A stretch of 64,000 bases of DNA, taken from Pseudomonas sp. WN033 (lineage in GTDB: Bacteria > Pseudomonadota > Gammaproteobacteria > Pseudomonadales > Pseudomonadaceae). The notes below the pieces were generated by a model, which made no database searches, was not told where the DNA came from, and saw nothing but the letters and a program-made list of their open reading frames with translations. This document shows, in pieces, positions 8,111 through 20,526 of this stretch (position 1 is the first letter of the stretch; the number at the start of each line of letters is the position of its first letter). The stretch lies in NCBI GenBank assembly GCA_002287035.1, contig NSKG01000003.1:434001-498000 (forward strand), in the 5' to 3' direction. Both the position numbers and the translations under genes were made by a program.

Positions 8111-10243
8111 TCAGTTGTTTTTGTCGGCCTGGATTGCCGTCAGGGCAATGGTATAGACGATATCGTCCACCAGCGCCCCGCGCGACAGGTCGTTGACCGG
8201 TTTGCGCAGGCCCTGCAGCATCGGGCCGACGCTGACCACGTTGGCACTGCGTTGCACTGCCTTATAGGTGGTGTTGCCAGTGTTCAGATCCGGGAATACG
8301 AATACAGTGGCCTGGCCGGCCACCGGGCTGTCCGGAGCCTTTTGCCGGCCGACGCTGGCAATGGCGGCGGCATCATACTGAAGTGGGCCATCGATCAAAA
8401 GTCCCGGTTCGCGCTCGCGGGCCAGGCGAGTGGCTTCACGGACTTTCTCCACATCGACCCCGGTGCCGGAGCTGCCGGTCGAATAGCTGATCATCGCCAC
8501 CCGTGCAGGGATCCCGAAAGATTCGGCCGAGCGGGCACTCTGGATGGCGATCTCGGCCAGTTCCTCGGCATTGGGGTCAGGGTTGACCGCACAGTCACCA
8601 TAGACCAGCACCTGTTCGGGCAGCAGCATGAAGAAGATCGACGACACCAGGTTATAGCCGGGCGCGGTCTTGATCAGCTGGAAGGCCGGGCGGATGGTGT
8701 TGGCGGTGGTATGGATGGCGCCGGAAACCAGGCCATCGACTTCGTCCAGTGCCAGCATCATGGTGCCCAGTACCACGTTGTCTTCCAGCTGTTGCAAGGC
8801 CATCGGCGCGTTCAGGCCACGCCCCTTGCGCAACTCGACCATGGGCTCGACGTAGCGTTCGCGCACGCTGTCCGGATCAATGATTTGCAGGCCTTCGGGC
8901 AGGGTGATGTGCTGGGCCTTGGCCACCGCTTCGACCGATTCGGGTTTGGCCAGCAGAATGCACTGGGCGATGCCGCGGCGCTGGCAGATAGCTGCAGCCT
9001 GGACGGTGCGGGGTTCGTCGCCCTCGGGTAGCACGATGCGCTTGGCTGCCTGCTGGGCCCTGCGTACCAGTTCGTAACGGAACGCCGGCGGTGACAGGCG
9101 CAACTCCCGCGGGCTGCCACAGCGGCGCTGCAGCCAGGCCTGGTCGATGTGCGAAGCCACATAATCAGTGACTTTTCCAGCCCGCTCCTGATCGTCGATC
9201 GGGATTTCCCGGTTCATCCGATCCAGCTGGGTGGCGGTATCGAAACTGTTGCTGGCCACGCTCAGCACCGGCAGGCCGCTGCCCAGTGCCGGGCGGCAGA
9301 ACTCGACCACTCCTTGGTCGGGAATGATGCCGCCGGTCAGTAGCAGGCCGGCCAGCGGAGTGCCGGCCAATGAGGCCAGGCCGCTGGCAATGATGATGTC
9401 ATCACGATCGCCGGGGGTGACGATCAGCGTGCCGGGTTTGAGCCGGTTGAGAATGTTGGGGACGGTGCGGGCGCACAGGGCGATTTCCATGACCCGGCGG
9501 CTATCGATGTCACCTTCATGCAGTACTCGGGCACCGAGCAGTTCGGCAATATCCGAGGTGCGCGGTGCGTTCAGTTCGTCCTGCCAAGGAATACAGCCGA
9601 TCAGCCGGAAGTCATCGGTGTCCAGGACTTTGGACTCCTGCTTCAGGGCCAGGGCGAACTCCTTGAGCGTGCGCTTGAGTTCGCCTCGGTCTGCTGGTTC
9701 GGTGTCGCCTGGAGCCAGGTCGCGGACCTTGTTGACGATCACCCCGAGCACCTTGGGGTTGCGCGGGCCGCCAAAGGTCTGGGCGTGGATCTCGATGCGG
9801 TCGGCCAGACTGGCCATATCGTCGCCGTCCGGGGCGCTGACCAGAATGATTTCAGCGTCCAGACTGCGTGCCAGGTGAACGTTGATCCGTGCGGCGTAGC
9901 TGGCCTGCCGGGTTGGCACCATGCCTTCGATCACCACCACGTCGGCGCCCTCGGCAGCCTGTCGATAGCGGCTGACGATATCTTCCAGCACTTCGTCGAG
10001 TTCGCCGTTGGCCAGCCGGTGCTCGACCTCCGGCAAGGGCAGCGGGGTGGGTGGCTGCAGACCCAGGGTGCGGCTGATCAGCTCGCTTGAGCGCTCCGGC
10101 CCGGCGTCGCCGGGATGGGGTTGGGCAATCGGCTTGAGAAAGTGAACCTTGAGGCCGGTGCGCTCCAGCGCCCGGATCAGGCCCAGGCTGATGGAGGTAA
10201 GGCCGACACCGAAGCCGGTCGGGGCAATGAAAAAGGTATGCAT
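8111..10243 (-). CDS. pta: Phosphate acetyltransferase (long, three-domain form)
   Basis: A 710-residue cytoplasmic enzyme interconverting acetyl-CoA and acetyl phosphate. The first ~190 residues are the P-loop-like N-terminal domain (APTGFGVGLTSISLG), followed by a DRTGG regulatory domain and, from about residue 385 (RIVLPEGDEPRTVQAAAICQ), the catalytic PTA_PTB domain ending in the GLRKPVNDLSRG motif. The length equals that of the E. coli-type long Pta. It starts 3 nt after the ackA stop codon, so the two are translationally close in the order ackA-pta. Confidence 0.97.
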   Translation of the reverse strand: MHTFFIAPTGFGVGLTSISLGLIRALERTGLKVHFLKPIAQPHPGDAGPERSSELISRTLGLQPPTPLPLPEVEHRLANGELDEVLEDIVSRYRQAAEGADVVVIEGMVPTRQASYAARINVHLARSLDAEIILVSAPDGDDMASLADRIEIHAQTFGGPRNPKVLGVIVNKVRDLAPGDTEPADRGELKRTLKEFALALKQESKVLDTDDFRLIGCIPWQDELNAPRTSDIAELLGARVLHEGDIDSRRVMEIALCARTVPNILNRLKPGTLIVTPGDRDDIIIASGLASLAGTPLAGLLLTGGIIPDQGVVEFCRPALGSGLPVLSVASNSFDTATQLDRMNREIPIDDQERAGKVTDYVASHIDQAWLQRRCGSPRELRLSPPAFRYELVRRAQQAAKRIVLPEGDEPRTVQAAAICQRRGIAQCILLAKPESVEAVAKAQHITLPEGLQIIDPDSVRERYVEPMVELRKGRGLNAPMALQQLEDNVVLGTMMLALDEVDGLVSGAIHTTANTIRPAFQLIKTAPGYNLVSSIFFMLLPEQVLVYGDCAVNPDPNAEELAEIAIQSARSAESFGIPARVAMISYSTGSSGTGVDVEKVREATRLAREREPGLLIDGPLQYDAAAIASVGRQKAPDSPVAGQATVFVFPDLNTGNTTYKAVQRSANVVSVGPMLQGLRKPVNDLSRGALVDDIVYTIALTAIQADKNN

Positions 10244-10246
10244 GTG

Positions 10247-11449
10247 TCAGTCCTTGGCATGCGAGTGATCGAGCAGCGCCAGACTTTCTTCGGCAATCTG
10301 GCGTTCTTCGTCGGTAGGGATCACCAGGATCTGTGGCGATCCCGGCGCGTGAATTTTGCCCGCCAGGCCGCGGGGCAGGCTGCTGTTGGCATCCGGGTCC
10401 AGGCTCAGGCCGAGAATGCCCAGATGATTGAGGGTCAGGGCGCGGATCAGGGGCGAGTTTTCGCCGATGCCGCCGGTAAAGACCAGCCCGTCAAGGTGTG
10501 GCAGAGCCACGGCCAGGCCAGCCAGCGAGCGGGCCAAGCGGTAACAGAACACCTCGATGGCCAGTTTTGCCCCGCTGTGGCCGTTGGCTCGGGCCTGCTC
10601 CAGTTGACGCATGTCGTTGGACAGACCAGAGAGCCCCAATAGTCCGCTTTCGCGGTTAAGCAGCCGCTCGATCCGTGGCAAATCCCAGCCCAGGGTGCGA
10701 GCCAGGTGGGCGTGCAGGTTGGGGTCAACATCACCGCTGCGGGTGCCCATTACCAGGCCTTCCAACGGGGTCAGCCCCATGCTGGTATCCAGGCTCTTGC
10801 CATTGAATACCGCACAACTCGAGCAGCCGTTGCCCAGATGGGCGCTGAGCCAGGCGCCCTGGCCCGGGCGCTGGCCAGTCAGGCGGCTGGCCTGATTGGT
10901 GACGTACTGGTGGCTGGTGCCATGGAAACCATAGCGACGCACCCCATGCACGGCATACAGATCATCCGGCAGGGCGTAGCGGTAGGCGTGTGGCGGCATG
11001 CTCTGGTGAAAGGCAGTGTCGAAAATGGCTATCTGAGGTATGTCCTGAAACACTTCGCAGGCAGCGCGGATACCGATCAGGTTGGCCGGGTTGTGCAGTG
11101 GCGCCAGCGGGGCATTGGCTTCGATAGCGGCCATGACCTGCTCATCGATCAGGCTGGCGCCGGTGAAGTGCTCGCCGCCATGTACCACCCGATGGCCTAC
11201 TGCGCTGATCGGTTGTCCGGCAAACCGACCGATCACCGGCAGCAGGCTGGCCAGAGCGCTTTGGTGATCCTGGCCGCTGAGGGCTTCGGTATGCTTTTCA
11301 TTGCCGGCCTGCCAGCTCAGGTTGGCGCCGGGAGTGTCCAGTTGTTCGGCCAGACCGCTCAGCAGCGGTTGGCTGTCGCCTTCCTTGCGCAGGGCGAATT
11401 TGATCGAGGAACTGCCACAGTTGATGACCAGTACCAGTCGTGTCGTCAT
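10247..11449 (-). CDS. ackA: Acetate kinase
   Basis: A 400-residue ASKHA-fold kinase converting acetyl phosphate and ADP to acetate and ATP. The N-terminal phosphate-binding text [15 protein letters not shown], the HRVVHGGE segment, the [11 protein letters not shown] motif and the C-terminal FTGGIGEN motif are all present. It is first in the ackA-pta pair on the minus strand. The 123-nt divergent gap to slyD must hold both promoters. Confidence 0.97.
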   Translation of the reverse strand: MTTRLVLVINCGSSSIKFALRKEGDSQPLLSGLAEQLDTPGANLSWQAGNEKHTEALSGQDHQSALASLLPVIGRFAGQPISAVGHRVVHGGEHFTGASLIDEQVMAAIEANAPLAPLHNPANLIGIRAACEVFQDIPQIAIFDTAFHQSMPPHAYRYALPDDLYAVHGVRRYGFHGTSHQYVTNQASRLTGQRPGQGAWLSAHLGNGCSSCAVFNGKSLDTSMGLTPLEGLVMGTRSGDVDPNLHAHLARTLGWDLPRIERLLNRESGLLGLSGLSNDMRQLEQARANGHSGAKLAIEVFCYRLARSLAGLAVALPHLDGLVFTGGIGENSPLIRALTLNHLGILGLSLDPDANSSLPRGLAGKIHAPGSPQILVIPTDEERQIAEESLALLDHSHAKD

Positions 11450-11572
11450 GCTGATTCCATTGTCGTTGACCGTGCGAGCTATCTTCCGGCGCGGTCATGT
11501 ATCGGTCAACCCGTGCGTTCTGCGGATAATACGCGTACACTGAGGTTTTTTGACGCAGCATAGGACAATATT

Positions 11573-12058
11573 ATGCAGATTGCCGCCAACAAGGCCGTAT
11601 CGATTGACTACACCCTGACCAACGATGCTGGCGAAGTTCTGGATTCTTCCGCAGGCGGTGCTCCGCTGGTTTACCTGCACGGCGCAGGCAACATCATTCC
11701 GGGCCTGGAAAAGGCGCTGGACGGCAAGCAAGCCGGTGATGAACTGAAGGTGTCGGTCGAGCCGGAAGATGCCTATGGCGAGTTCAGCGCTGAACTGGTA
11801 GCGGTCCTGGGCCGCCACATGTTCGAAGGCGTTGATGAGCTGGAAGTCGGCATGCAGTTCCATGCCTCGGGCCCGGACGGCAGCATGCAGATCGTTACCA
11901 TCACTGCGCTGGAAGGCGACGAAGTCACCGTTGACGGCAACCATCCGCTGGCTGGCCAGCGTCTGACTTTTGAAGTCAAGGTTGTCAGCGTGCGTGATGC
12001 CAGTGACGATGAGGTTGCTCATGGTCATATCCATGGTGAAGGTGGTGTTCACCACTGA
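11573..12058 (+). CDS. slyD: FKBP-type peptidyl-prolyl isomerase SlyD
   Basis: A 161-residue cytoplasmic prolyl isomerase and chaperone. The FKBP domain (DYTLTNDAGEVLDSS, PGLEKALDGKQAGDE) is interrupted by an insert-in-flap chaperone domain from about residue 65 to 125. The C-terminus is a short His-rich metal-binding tail (HGHIHGEGGVHH), shorter than in E. coli SlyD, which delivers nickel to hydrogenases. AGGA lies upstream of the ATG. A strong terminator follows, so it is monocistronic. Its position next to ackA is conserved in Pseudomonas. Confidence 0.95.
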   Translation: MQIAANKAVSIDYTLTNDAGEVLDSSAGGAPLVYLHGAGNIIPGLEKALDGKQAGDELKVSVEPEDAYGEFSAELVAVLGRHMFEGVDELEVGMQFHASGPDGSMQIVTITALEGDEVTVDGNHPLAGQRLTFEVKVVSVRDASDDEVAHGHIHGEGGVHH

Positions 12059-12074
12059 TAGTTACGCGCTATAA

Positions 12075-12118
12075 AAAACGGCTCCCCTTGCCCCTGGGCA
12101 TCGGGAGCCGTTTTGTTT
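12075..12118 (+). terminator. Rho-independent terminator of slyD
   Basis: A 12-bp perfect stem (AAAACGGCTCCC at 12075-12086 with its complement at 12103-12114) followed by a T-rich tail. Confidence 0.9.
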
Positions 12119-12187
12119 GGCCACCTTTCTGCTGTTAATTCCCCTTTATCACCAAAATCAATAAGTATGATTCTCGCTATAAAGTCG

Positions 12188-12199
12188 AGATGACCGGTC
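12188..12199. promoter_or_regulatory. Operator-like palindrome in front of the TetR gene
   Basis: The perfect palindrome GACCGGTC (12192-12199) is preceded by AGAT. The same AGAnGACCGGTC 12-mer recurs 43 nt before the next gene's start region (12855-12866). A TATAAA box (12178-12183) lies just upstream, so a bound repressor would cover the start of transcription. This suggests autoregulation by the TetR protein. Confidence 0.65.
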
Positions 12200-12213
12200 G
12201 TATAGTGCCTGGC

Positions 12214-12801
12214 ATGAACGCGATCCAAGACAAACGCGCCCGGATTCTTGCCGCCGGCACTGAAGTAATGTTGCGCAAGGGCTACAACGGTACTGGGGTG
12301 CAGGAAATCACTCAGGGAGCCGGGGTGCCCAAGGGCTCTTTCTATCATTACTTCGAGAGCAAGGAAGATTTCGCTATCCAGGCCTTGCACTATTACTACA
12401 CCCCCCGCCTGGAGCGCTTTGCCAGCGCCTTGCAGAGTGAGGATGCCTCGCCGCGCGAGCGGGTTCTGCGCTTTTACCGTGACCTGGTGGGCTATTTCGC
12501 CAACCAGGAGCAGCCAACCCACCAGTGTTTCATCGGCAGCCTGTGCCACGAAAAGGCCGGTGAAAGTCAGCCGATTGGCTATGCCGCCAGTGCCATTCTC
12601 AAACGCTCGGGTGAACTGCTGGCCGAGTGTCTGGAGCAGGCCCGCCAGTGCGGCGAGTTGAGCCCGGAGCAGGATTGCGTGGCCCTGGCCAGCTTTATTG
12701 GCGCCGCCTGGGAAGGTGCGCTGCTGCGGATGAAAATCGATCGTCAAATTGCCCCGCTGCGGGTGTTCATTGCCCAACTGGAACGTCTGCTGCAGCCCTG
12801 A
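12214..12801 (+). CDS. TetR-family repressor, NemR-like
   Basis: A 195-residue regulator with an N-terminal helix-turn-helix (residues about 5-55: MLRKGYNGTGVQEITQGAGV and KGSFYHYFESKEDF) and a C-terminal TetR_C ligand domain containing several Cys residues. The ATG at 12214 is preferred over an in-frame ATG at 12190 because the operator-like palindrome overlaps the latter. It precedes an Old Yellow Enzyme gene, the same pairing as nemR-nemA, where NemR senses electrophiles through cysteines. Regulation of the downstream gene is inferred from the shared operator. Confidence 0.85.
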   Translation: MNAIQDKRARILAAGTEVMLRKGYNGTGVQEITQGAGVPKGSFYHYFESKEDFAIQALHYYYTPRLERFASALQSEDASPRERVLRFYRDLVGYFANQEQPTHQCFIGSLCHEKAGESQPIGYAASAILKRSGELLAECLEQARQCGELSPEQDCVALASFIGAAWEGALLRMKIDRQIAPLRVFIAQLERLLQP

Positions 12802-12854
12802 TTGTCCTGCGGGAGCTGTCGGGGTGCCATGGATGGTGCTTGATCAAATCAAAT

Positions 12855-12866
12855 AGACGACCGGTC
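12855..12866. promoter_or_regulatory. Second copy of the TetR operator-like site, upstream of the OYE gene
   Basis: AGACGACCGGTC contains the same GACCGGTC palindrome (12859-12866) as the site before the TetR gene. It lies 53 nt before the OYE start codon, in a 117-nt gap, a position suited to repression. Confidence 0.65.
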
Positions 12867-12918
12867 AACTGGCACGGTCGCGTGCTACCCAGCCCAATAA
12901 CCTCCCAGGAGACACTTT

Positions 12919-14028
12919 ATGTCCGCTGATGTCCGTCCCTTGTTTGAACCCATTACCCTGGGGCCCTTGAGCCTCGGCAATCGCATCGTCATGGCGCCGA
13001 TGACCCGCAACTTCTCCCCTGACGGTGTTCCGACCGAAGACGTGGTGCGTTACTACCAGCGTCGCGCCGAGTCTGGCGTTGGTCTGATCATTACTGAAGG
13101 CACCACCGTTGGTCACAAGGCTGCCAACGGTTACCCGCATGTACCGGCCATTCATGGTGAAGCGGCCCTGGCTGGCTGGAAGAAGGTAGTTGATGCAGTG
13201 CATGCGGTCGGCGGCAAGATCGCTCCGCAGTTGTGGCATGTTGGCAATGTTCGGCGTCTGGGCACCGAGCCGGATGGCGATGTGCCTGGCTACGGCCCGA
13301 TGGAAAAGCGCAAGGATGGCAAGCTGATCGTCCATGGCATGACTCAGCAGGATATCGATGAGGTGGTCCAGGCTTTCGCCCAGGCCGCGCGTGATGCCAA
13401 GGCCATCGGTTTCGATGCGGTGGAAATCCATGGTGCGCACGGTTATCTGGTCGACCAGTTTTTCTGGGAAGGCTGCAACCAGCGTGATGACGCTTACGGC
13501 GGCAGCCTGGAGAAGCGCGGTCGTTTCGCCGTCGAAGTGATTCGTGCGGTGCGTGAGGCGGTCGGGCCAGACTTCCCGGTGATTTTCCGGTTCTCGCAGT
13601 GGAAGCAGCAGGACTATACTGCGCGCCTGGCCCCGACTCCGGAGCTGCTTGAGCAGTTCCTCAAGCCGTTGAGTGAGGCCGGCGTGGATATTTTCCACTG
13701 CTCGCAGCGACGTTTCTGGGAGCCGGAGTTCGAGGGCTCGAACCTGAATCTGGCAGGCTGGACCCGCAAGATCACCGGCAAGCCCTGCATCACTGTTGGC
13801 AGCGTTGGCCTGGACAGCGAGTTCCTGGAATACATGGTCAAGACCGATAAGGTGGCCCAGACCGCCAATATCGATGATCTGCTGGTTCGCCTGGCGGCTG
13901 ACGAGTTTGATCTGGTGGCGGTTGGCCGGGCTCTGATTGTCGACCCGGCCTGGGCCGACAAGGTCCGTGAAGGGCGTTTCGCCGATATCCTGCCATTCAG
14001 CCGCGACGCGCTGAAAACCCTCGCCTGA
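12919..14028 (+). CDS. Old Yellow Enzyme-family NAD(P)H:flavin oxidoreductase
   Basis: A 369-residue FMN-dependent TIM-barrel ene-reductase. The flavin-contact region IVMAPMTRN is near residue 24, the QLWHVG motif at 104-109 and the substrate-binding HGAH motif at residues 171-174, followed by DQFFWEGCNQRDDAYGGS. The C-terminal GRALIVDPAW phosphate-binding segment is intact. Members reduce activated alkenes, quinones or nitro compounds; the natural substrate is unknown. AGGAG stands upstream of the ATG. It is probably repressed by the TetR protein encoded just upstream. Confidence 0.93.
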   Translation: MSADVRPLFEPITLGPLSLGNRIVMAPMTRNFSPDGVPTEDVVRYYQRRAESGVGLIITEGTTVGHKAANGYPHVPAIHGEAALAGWKKVVDAVHAVGGKIAPQLWHVGNVRRLGTEPDGDVPGYGPMEKRKDGKLIVHGMTQQDIDEVVQAFAQAARDAKAIGFDAVEIHGAHGYLVDQFFWEGCNQRDDAYGGSLEKRGRFAVEVIRAVREAVGPDFPVIFRFSQWKQQDYTARLAPTPELLEQFLKPLSEAGVDIFHCSQRRFWEPEFEGSNLNLAGWTRKITGKPCITVGSVGLDSEFLEYMVKTDKVAQTANIDDLLVRLAADEFDLVAVGRALIVDPAWADKVREGRFADILPFSRDALKTLA

Positions 14029-14034
14029 TAGCTA

Positions 14035-14060
14035 GGGCCCGCCCGATACCGGGTGGGCCT
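14035..14060. terminator. Hairpin terminator between convergent OYE and glycosyltransferase genes
   Basis: An 11-bp stem with two G-T pairs (14035-14045 with 14050-14060) and a 4-nt loop, placed between the two stop codons. Confidence 0.65.
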
Positions 14061-14062
14061 AT

Positions 14063-15289
14063 CTATTTGCCAACCGCCGCCGTTTGATCGGCGGCCGGTT
14101 GTGCCGCCTGCAGCAAATACCCCTCGAACCGTTCGACGATTGCCGACCAATCCAGCTGGCAGGCCCGGTGGCGCGCGTGCAGGCGCACGCTGCGCCGGCC
14201 TTCGCTATCACGGATCAGCCAGCGCAGGTTGTCGATAAATACCTGCTCATGGGCGATTGGCGCCAGACAACCGCTGTAACGGTCGCGGATGTGTTGATGG
14301 GCGGCTGCGGTGTCGAAGGCGTTGACTGCCAGGCCTGAGGCCATGGCTTCAGTCACCACGTTGCCAAAGGTTTCGGTCAGACTGGGAAACACGAACAGAT
14401 CAGCGCTGGCATAGGCCGCGGCCAGCGGCTGGCCAGTCAGCGCGCCCATGAAGACTGCGCCGGGCAACTGCTGGCGCAGTTCCGGGGCTTGCGGTCCGTC
14501 GCCGACCACCACCAGATGCAGGCTCTGATGGCGTTGCTCGGCCTCACGCCGCAGGGTGTTCCAGCTGTTGACCAGCAAGCCCAGGTTCTTCTCTGCCGCC
14601 AGCCGGCCGACATGCAGCAGCACCAGGTCGTTGGGTTCCGCGCCCCATTGATGGCGCAGGAACGGGTCGCGGTGTGCCGGGTGGAACAGTTCGCAGTCAA
14701 CCCCACGCCCGAGCAGAGCCAGATTGTGCAGGCCCAGGCGCAGCAGTTCGCGTTGCTGGGTCGAGCTGGCGGTCAGGGTCAGCCGGGTCTGGTTATGGAA
14801 CCAGCGCAGGTAACGCATCATCGGCTCGCGCATCAGGCCCAGGCCGTAATGATCGCTGTACTGCTGGAAGTTGGTGTGAAAGCCGCTGATCACCGGAATT
14901 CTGAGGCGCCGGGCGGTGCGTAGCGCGGACCAGCCCAATGGTCCCTCGGTGGCCAGGTATACGGCTTCGGGGCGCTGCTCCTGCCACAGCCTGGAGAGGT
15001 AGCGATTGGCGGGCAGGCCCCATTGCAGTTCCGGATAGCCGGGAATCGGCAGACCCGAGACCAGGTGTTGATGGAATGCGCCGTCTTCGATCAGCCCTGG
15101 CTTTTCCCCGGCCTGGGCCGGGCGTATCAACTGCACCGCATTATTATTGCGCTGCAACAGGCCCCGGCACAGACGGCCAAGGGTGTTGGCGACACCATTG
15201 ATCTGTGGGGCATAGGTTTCGGTGACCAGCGCGAAGCAGTGGTCGGGGGTGTGGGTCGGTCTCATGCTCGGAGTATGGCTGCGGGTCAT
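14063..15289 (-). CDS. Glycosyltransferase family 4 (GT-B fold)
   Basis: A 408-residue cytoplasmic or membrane-peripheral glycosyltransferase. The N-terminal domain has the typical ETYAPQINGVANTLGRLC text of GT4 enzymes acting on lipid or mannosyl acceptors. The C-terminal nucleotide-sugar domain holds VGRLAAEKNL near residue 215 and the ASADLFVFPSLTETFGNV motif with the E-x7-E type donor site. The text resembles MgtA/PimB-like alpha-mannosyl or glucosyl transferases; donor and acceptor cannot be told. An alternative start is the ATG at 15265. It stands alone between convergent OYE and co-directional cysZ. Confidence 0.85.
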   Translation of the reverse strand: MTRSHTPSMRPTHTPDHCFALVTETYAPQINGVANTLGRLCRGLLQRNNNAVQLIRPAQAGEKPGLIEDGAFHQHLVSGLPIPGYPELQWGLPANRYLSRLWQEQRPEAVYLATEGPLGWSALRTARRLRIPVISGFHTNFQQYSDHYGLGLMREPMMRYLRWFHNQTRLTLTASSTQQRELLRLGLHNLALLGRGVDCELFHPAHRDPFLRHQWGAEPNDLVLLHVGRLAAEKNLGLLVNSWNTLRREAEQRHQSLHLVVVGDGPQAPELRQQLPGAVFMGALTGQPLAAAYASADLFVFPSLTETFGNVVTEAMASGLAVNAFDTAAAHQHIRDRYSGCLAPIAHEQVFIDNLRWLIRDSEGRRSVRLHARHRACQLDWSAIVERFEGYLLQAAQPAADQTAAVGK

Positions 15290-15546
15290 GATCGGCGTGT
15301 GAAGATTGGATGACCGAATGGTGACGCCGAATGTGACTGCAAATCGCCGTGATTTGTTGGATGTCCATTCTAATTATTTGATTTATAAGGTAATCATCGT
15401 ATTGTTGTAGTTCTCGCATATTGGTCTGGGGAGTGTCGTCGGAATGCCGCCCAGCGCCTGCGCGATGCTGAAACGTCCAGACAGCTCGGCGTCGGCGACC
15501 AAGCCTGTGTCGAGCAGGCGCTCGACACCCCCAGGCGAAACGGCGA
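15290..15546. other. Intergenic region with an AT-rich patch and a 9-bp hairpin
   Basis: Between cysZ and the glycosyltransferase gene. It holds an AT-rich patch (about 15370-15400) that may carry the glycosyltransferase promoter, and a perfect 9-bp stem-loop GTGTCGAGC/GCTCGACAC (15507-15528) just after the cysZ stop on the minus strand, lacking a T tract. I see no gene. Confidence 0.45.
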
Positions 15547-16296
15547 CTAGGTGTTTGGTCCGGGCTGTGGCCGTTCACGGACCCACAGCAGGGTTGAACC
15601 GGCTACAGCCGCCGGCATTACCAGCAGGTTGACCAGCGGAATCAGCATGCCGATGTAGACTGGCAGGCCGAAGCCCAGCGACAGCAGGCGCTGGCCGCGC
15701 ATCCAGCGCAGCATGTCGATGAAGCTGACCTGATCATTGTCGGCCTGATAGTCGATATATTGCACGGCCATCATCCAGATTCCGAAGGCCAGCAATAGCG
15801 GGGAGGCGATCAGATTGATCACCGGGATCAGGGTCAGCAGCAACAGGGCGATCAGGCGTGGCAGATAGTAGGCGATCTTGCGCAGCTCCCGGCCCAGGCT
15901 GCGCGGCACTACCAGGGCGATGTCGCGGTAGCTGGTGGGTGGGCTGACCAGTCCGCGTTCCTGTTCGGCAACCTTTTCCGCCAGAAAGCCATAGAACGGT
16001 GAGGCGATCAGGTTGGCGATCATGCTGAAGCTGAAAAACAGCACCAGCAGAACTACCAGGGCGAACAGCGGCCATAGCAGCCACTCGACGAAACTCAACC
16101 AGTCAGGCAGTTGCGGCATCAGCCGGGCCATCCACAGATTGAACTGGCGGATGCCAAAGCCGATCAGGGCGATGAACAAAATCAGGTTGAGCAGCAGCGG
16201 GATGATAAAAAAGCGCCGCAGGCCAGGTTGCAGAATGGTGCGCCAGCCTTCCTTGAGGTAGTCCGGGCCACGCAGGAAGGGAAGGGATTCGGCCAT
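15547..16296 (-). CDS. cysZ: Sulfate transporter CysZ
   Basis: A 249-residue inner-membrane protein of the EI24/CysZ family that imports sulfate for cysteine synthesis. At least four hydrophobic segments are visible, and the family text FLRGPDYLKEGWRTI begins the protein. The start at 16296 is chosen because AAGGA lies 9 nt upstream; an in-frame ATG at 16338 would add 14 residues unlike the family. It is divergent from trxB, whose product keeps the thioredoxin that serves PAPS reductase reduced, so the pair has a thematic sulfur link. Confidence 0.92.
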   Translation of the reverse strand: MAESLPFLRGPDYLKEGWRTILQPGLRRFFIIPLLLNLILFIALIGFGIRQFNLWMARLMPQLPDWLSFVEWLLWPLFALVVLLVLFFSFSMIANLIASPFYGFLAEKVAEQERGLVSPPTSYRDIALVVPRSLGRELRKIAYYLPRLIALLLLTLIPVINLIASPLLLAFGIWMMAVQYIDYQADNDQVSFIDMLRWMRGQRLLSLGFGLPVYIGMLIPLVNLLVMPAAVAGSTLLWVRERPQPGPNT

Positions 16297-17525
<1,229 letters not shown>

Positions 17526-17546
17526 GGCGAGCCTGGCTCAGTTGTG

Positions 17547-17570
17547 ACAACCCCGCGACGGCGGGGTTGT
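17547..17570 (+). terminator. Rho-independent terminator of trxB
   Basis: A perfect 10-bp stem ACAACCCCGC with GCGGGGTTGT and a GACG loop, 21 nt after the stop codon. The tail is only weakly T-rich. Confidence 0.75.
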
Positions 17571-17686
17571 TGCGTTATGGCAGGCAGGAAAAATCGGCCA
17601 TGGCGCGGCCAGGCTGTGGATCAGCTAATGATTACGTATGGGTTGTGAAGATCTTTCGGGAAGGCCATCCGAACAGGCTGTTCAGA

Positions 17687-17773
17687 TGGTGCCTCGGGGG
17701 AGAATCGAACTCCCACTCTGTCACCAGAAACGGATTTTGAATCCGCCGCGTCTACCAATTCCGCCACCGAGGC
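17687..17773 (-). tRNA. tRNA-Leu (anticodon CAA)
   Basis: An 87-nt type II tRNA on the minus strand. The acceptor arms GCCTCGG and CCGAGGC pair perfectly, followed by discriminator A and an encoded CCA. The anticodon loop TTCAAAA gives CAA, reading the leucine codon UUG. A long variable arm and the GGTTCGA-like T loop (GAGTTCGATTC) fit tRNA-Leu. The region 17576-17686 downstream holds no clear terminator. Confidence 0.97.
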
Positions 17774-17798
17774 ATGCGTCTAGCGCAAGCTGGCGCGG

Positions 17799-17828
17799 AG
17801 TATACGTAGCTGGCGGCGGGTAGGTCAA
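17799..17828 (-). promoter_or_regulatory. Sigma-70 promoter of tRNA-Leu
   Basis: On the minus strand TTGACC (17823-17828) is followed after 18 nt by TATACT (17799-17804). Transcription would start about 19 nt before the mature 5' end of the tRNA. Confidence 0.75.
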
Positions 17829-17903
17829 TCCTGTTCGTGGCTGGATGCGTGCTTTTCCGCTACCATATGCCACCCTTTGCAACCGCCCGGATCTATCGCC
17901 TGC

Positions 17904-20077
<2,174 letters not shown>

Positions 20078-20136
20078 ATAGTGCCCAGGAAGCCCCATTA
20101 ACCCTTGCTTGCCGTTTTATATAACAGGAGTATCAC

Positions 20137-20466
20137 ATGAGCTTTTTCATCCCCAATGCCATGGCCCAGTCCGCAGGCGGTGCGCCGGCCGGTGGTGGTT
20201 TCGAGTGGATTTTTCTGATTGGTTTTCTGGTCATCTTCTATCTGATGATCTGGCGTCCGCAGGCCAAGCGGGCCAAGGAACACAAGAACCTGATCGGCGG
20301 CCTGAACGTCGGTGATGAAGTAGTTACCGGTGGCGGCATCCTCGGCAAGGTCAAGAAAGTGACCGACGAGTTCGTAGTGCTGGAAGTAGGTGATGGCCAG
20401 GAGCTTAAATTCCAGAAAGGCGCTGTAGTTGCCGCGCTGCCCAAGGGCACTCTGAAAGCCATCTGA
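20137..20466 (+). CDS. yajC: Sec translocase accessory subunit YajC
   Basis: A 109-residue inner-membrane protein with one membrane segment at about residues 25-45 (WIFLIGFLVIFYLMIW) and a cytoplasmic domain with GDEVVTGGGILGKV. It associates with SecDF in the holo-translocon. AGGAG precedes the ATG. It is co-directional with tgt and secD and presumably co-transcribed. Confidence 0.95.
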   Translation: MSFFIPNAMAQSAGGAPAGGGFEWIFLIGFLVIFYLMIWRPQAKRAKEHKNLIGGLNVGDEVVTGGGILGKVKKVTDEFVVLEVGDGQELKFQKGAVVAALPKGTLKAI

Positions 20467-20526
20467 TCTTCTCTGACTCCCAATCCGGGCGCCACATGGC
20501 GCCCTGATCGTTATCAGGCCCCTGAT

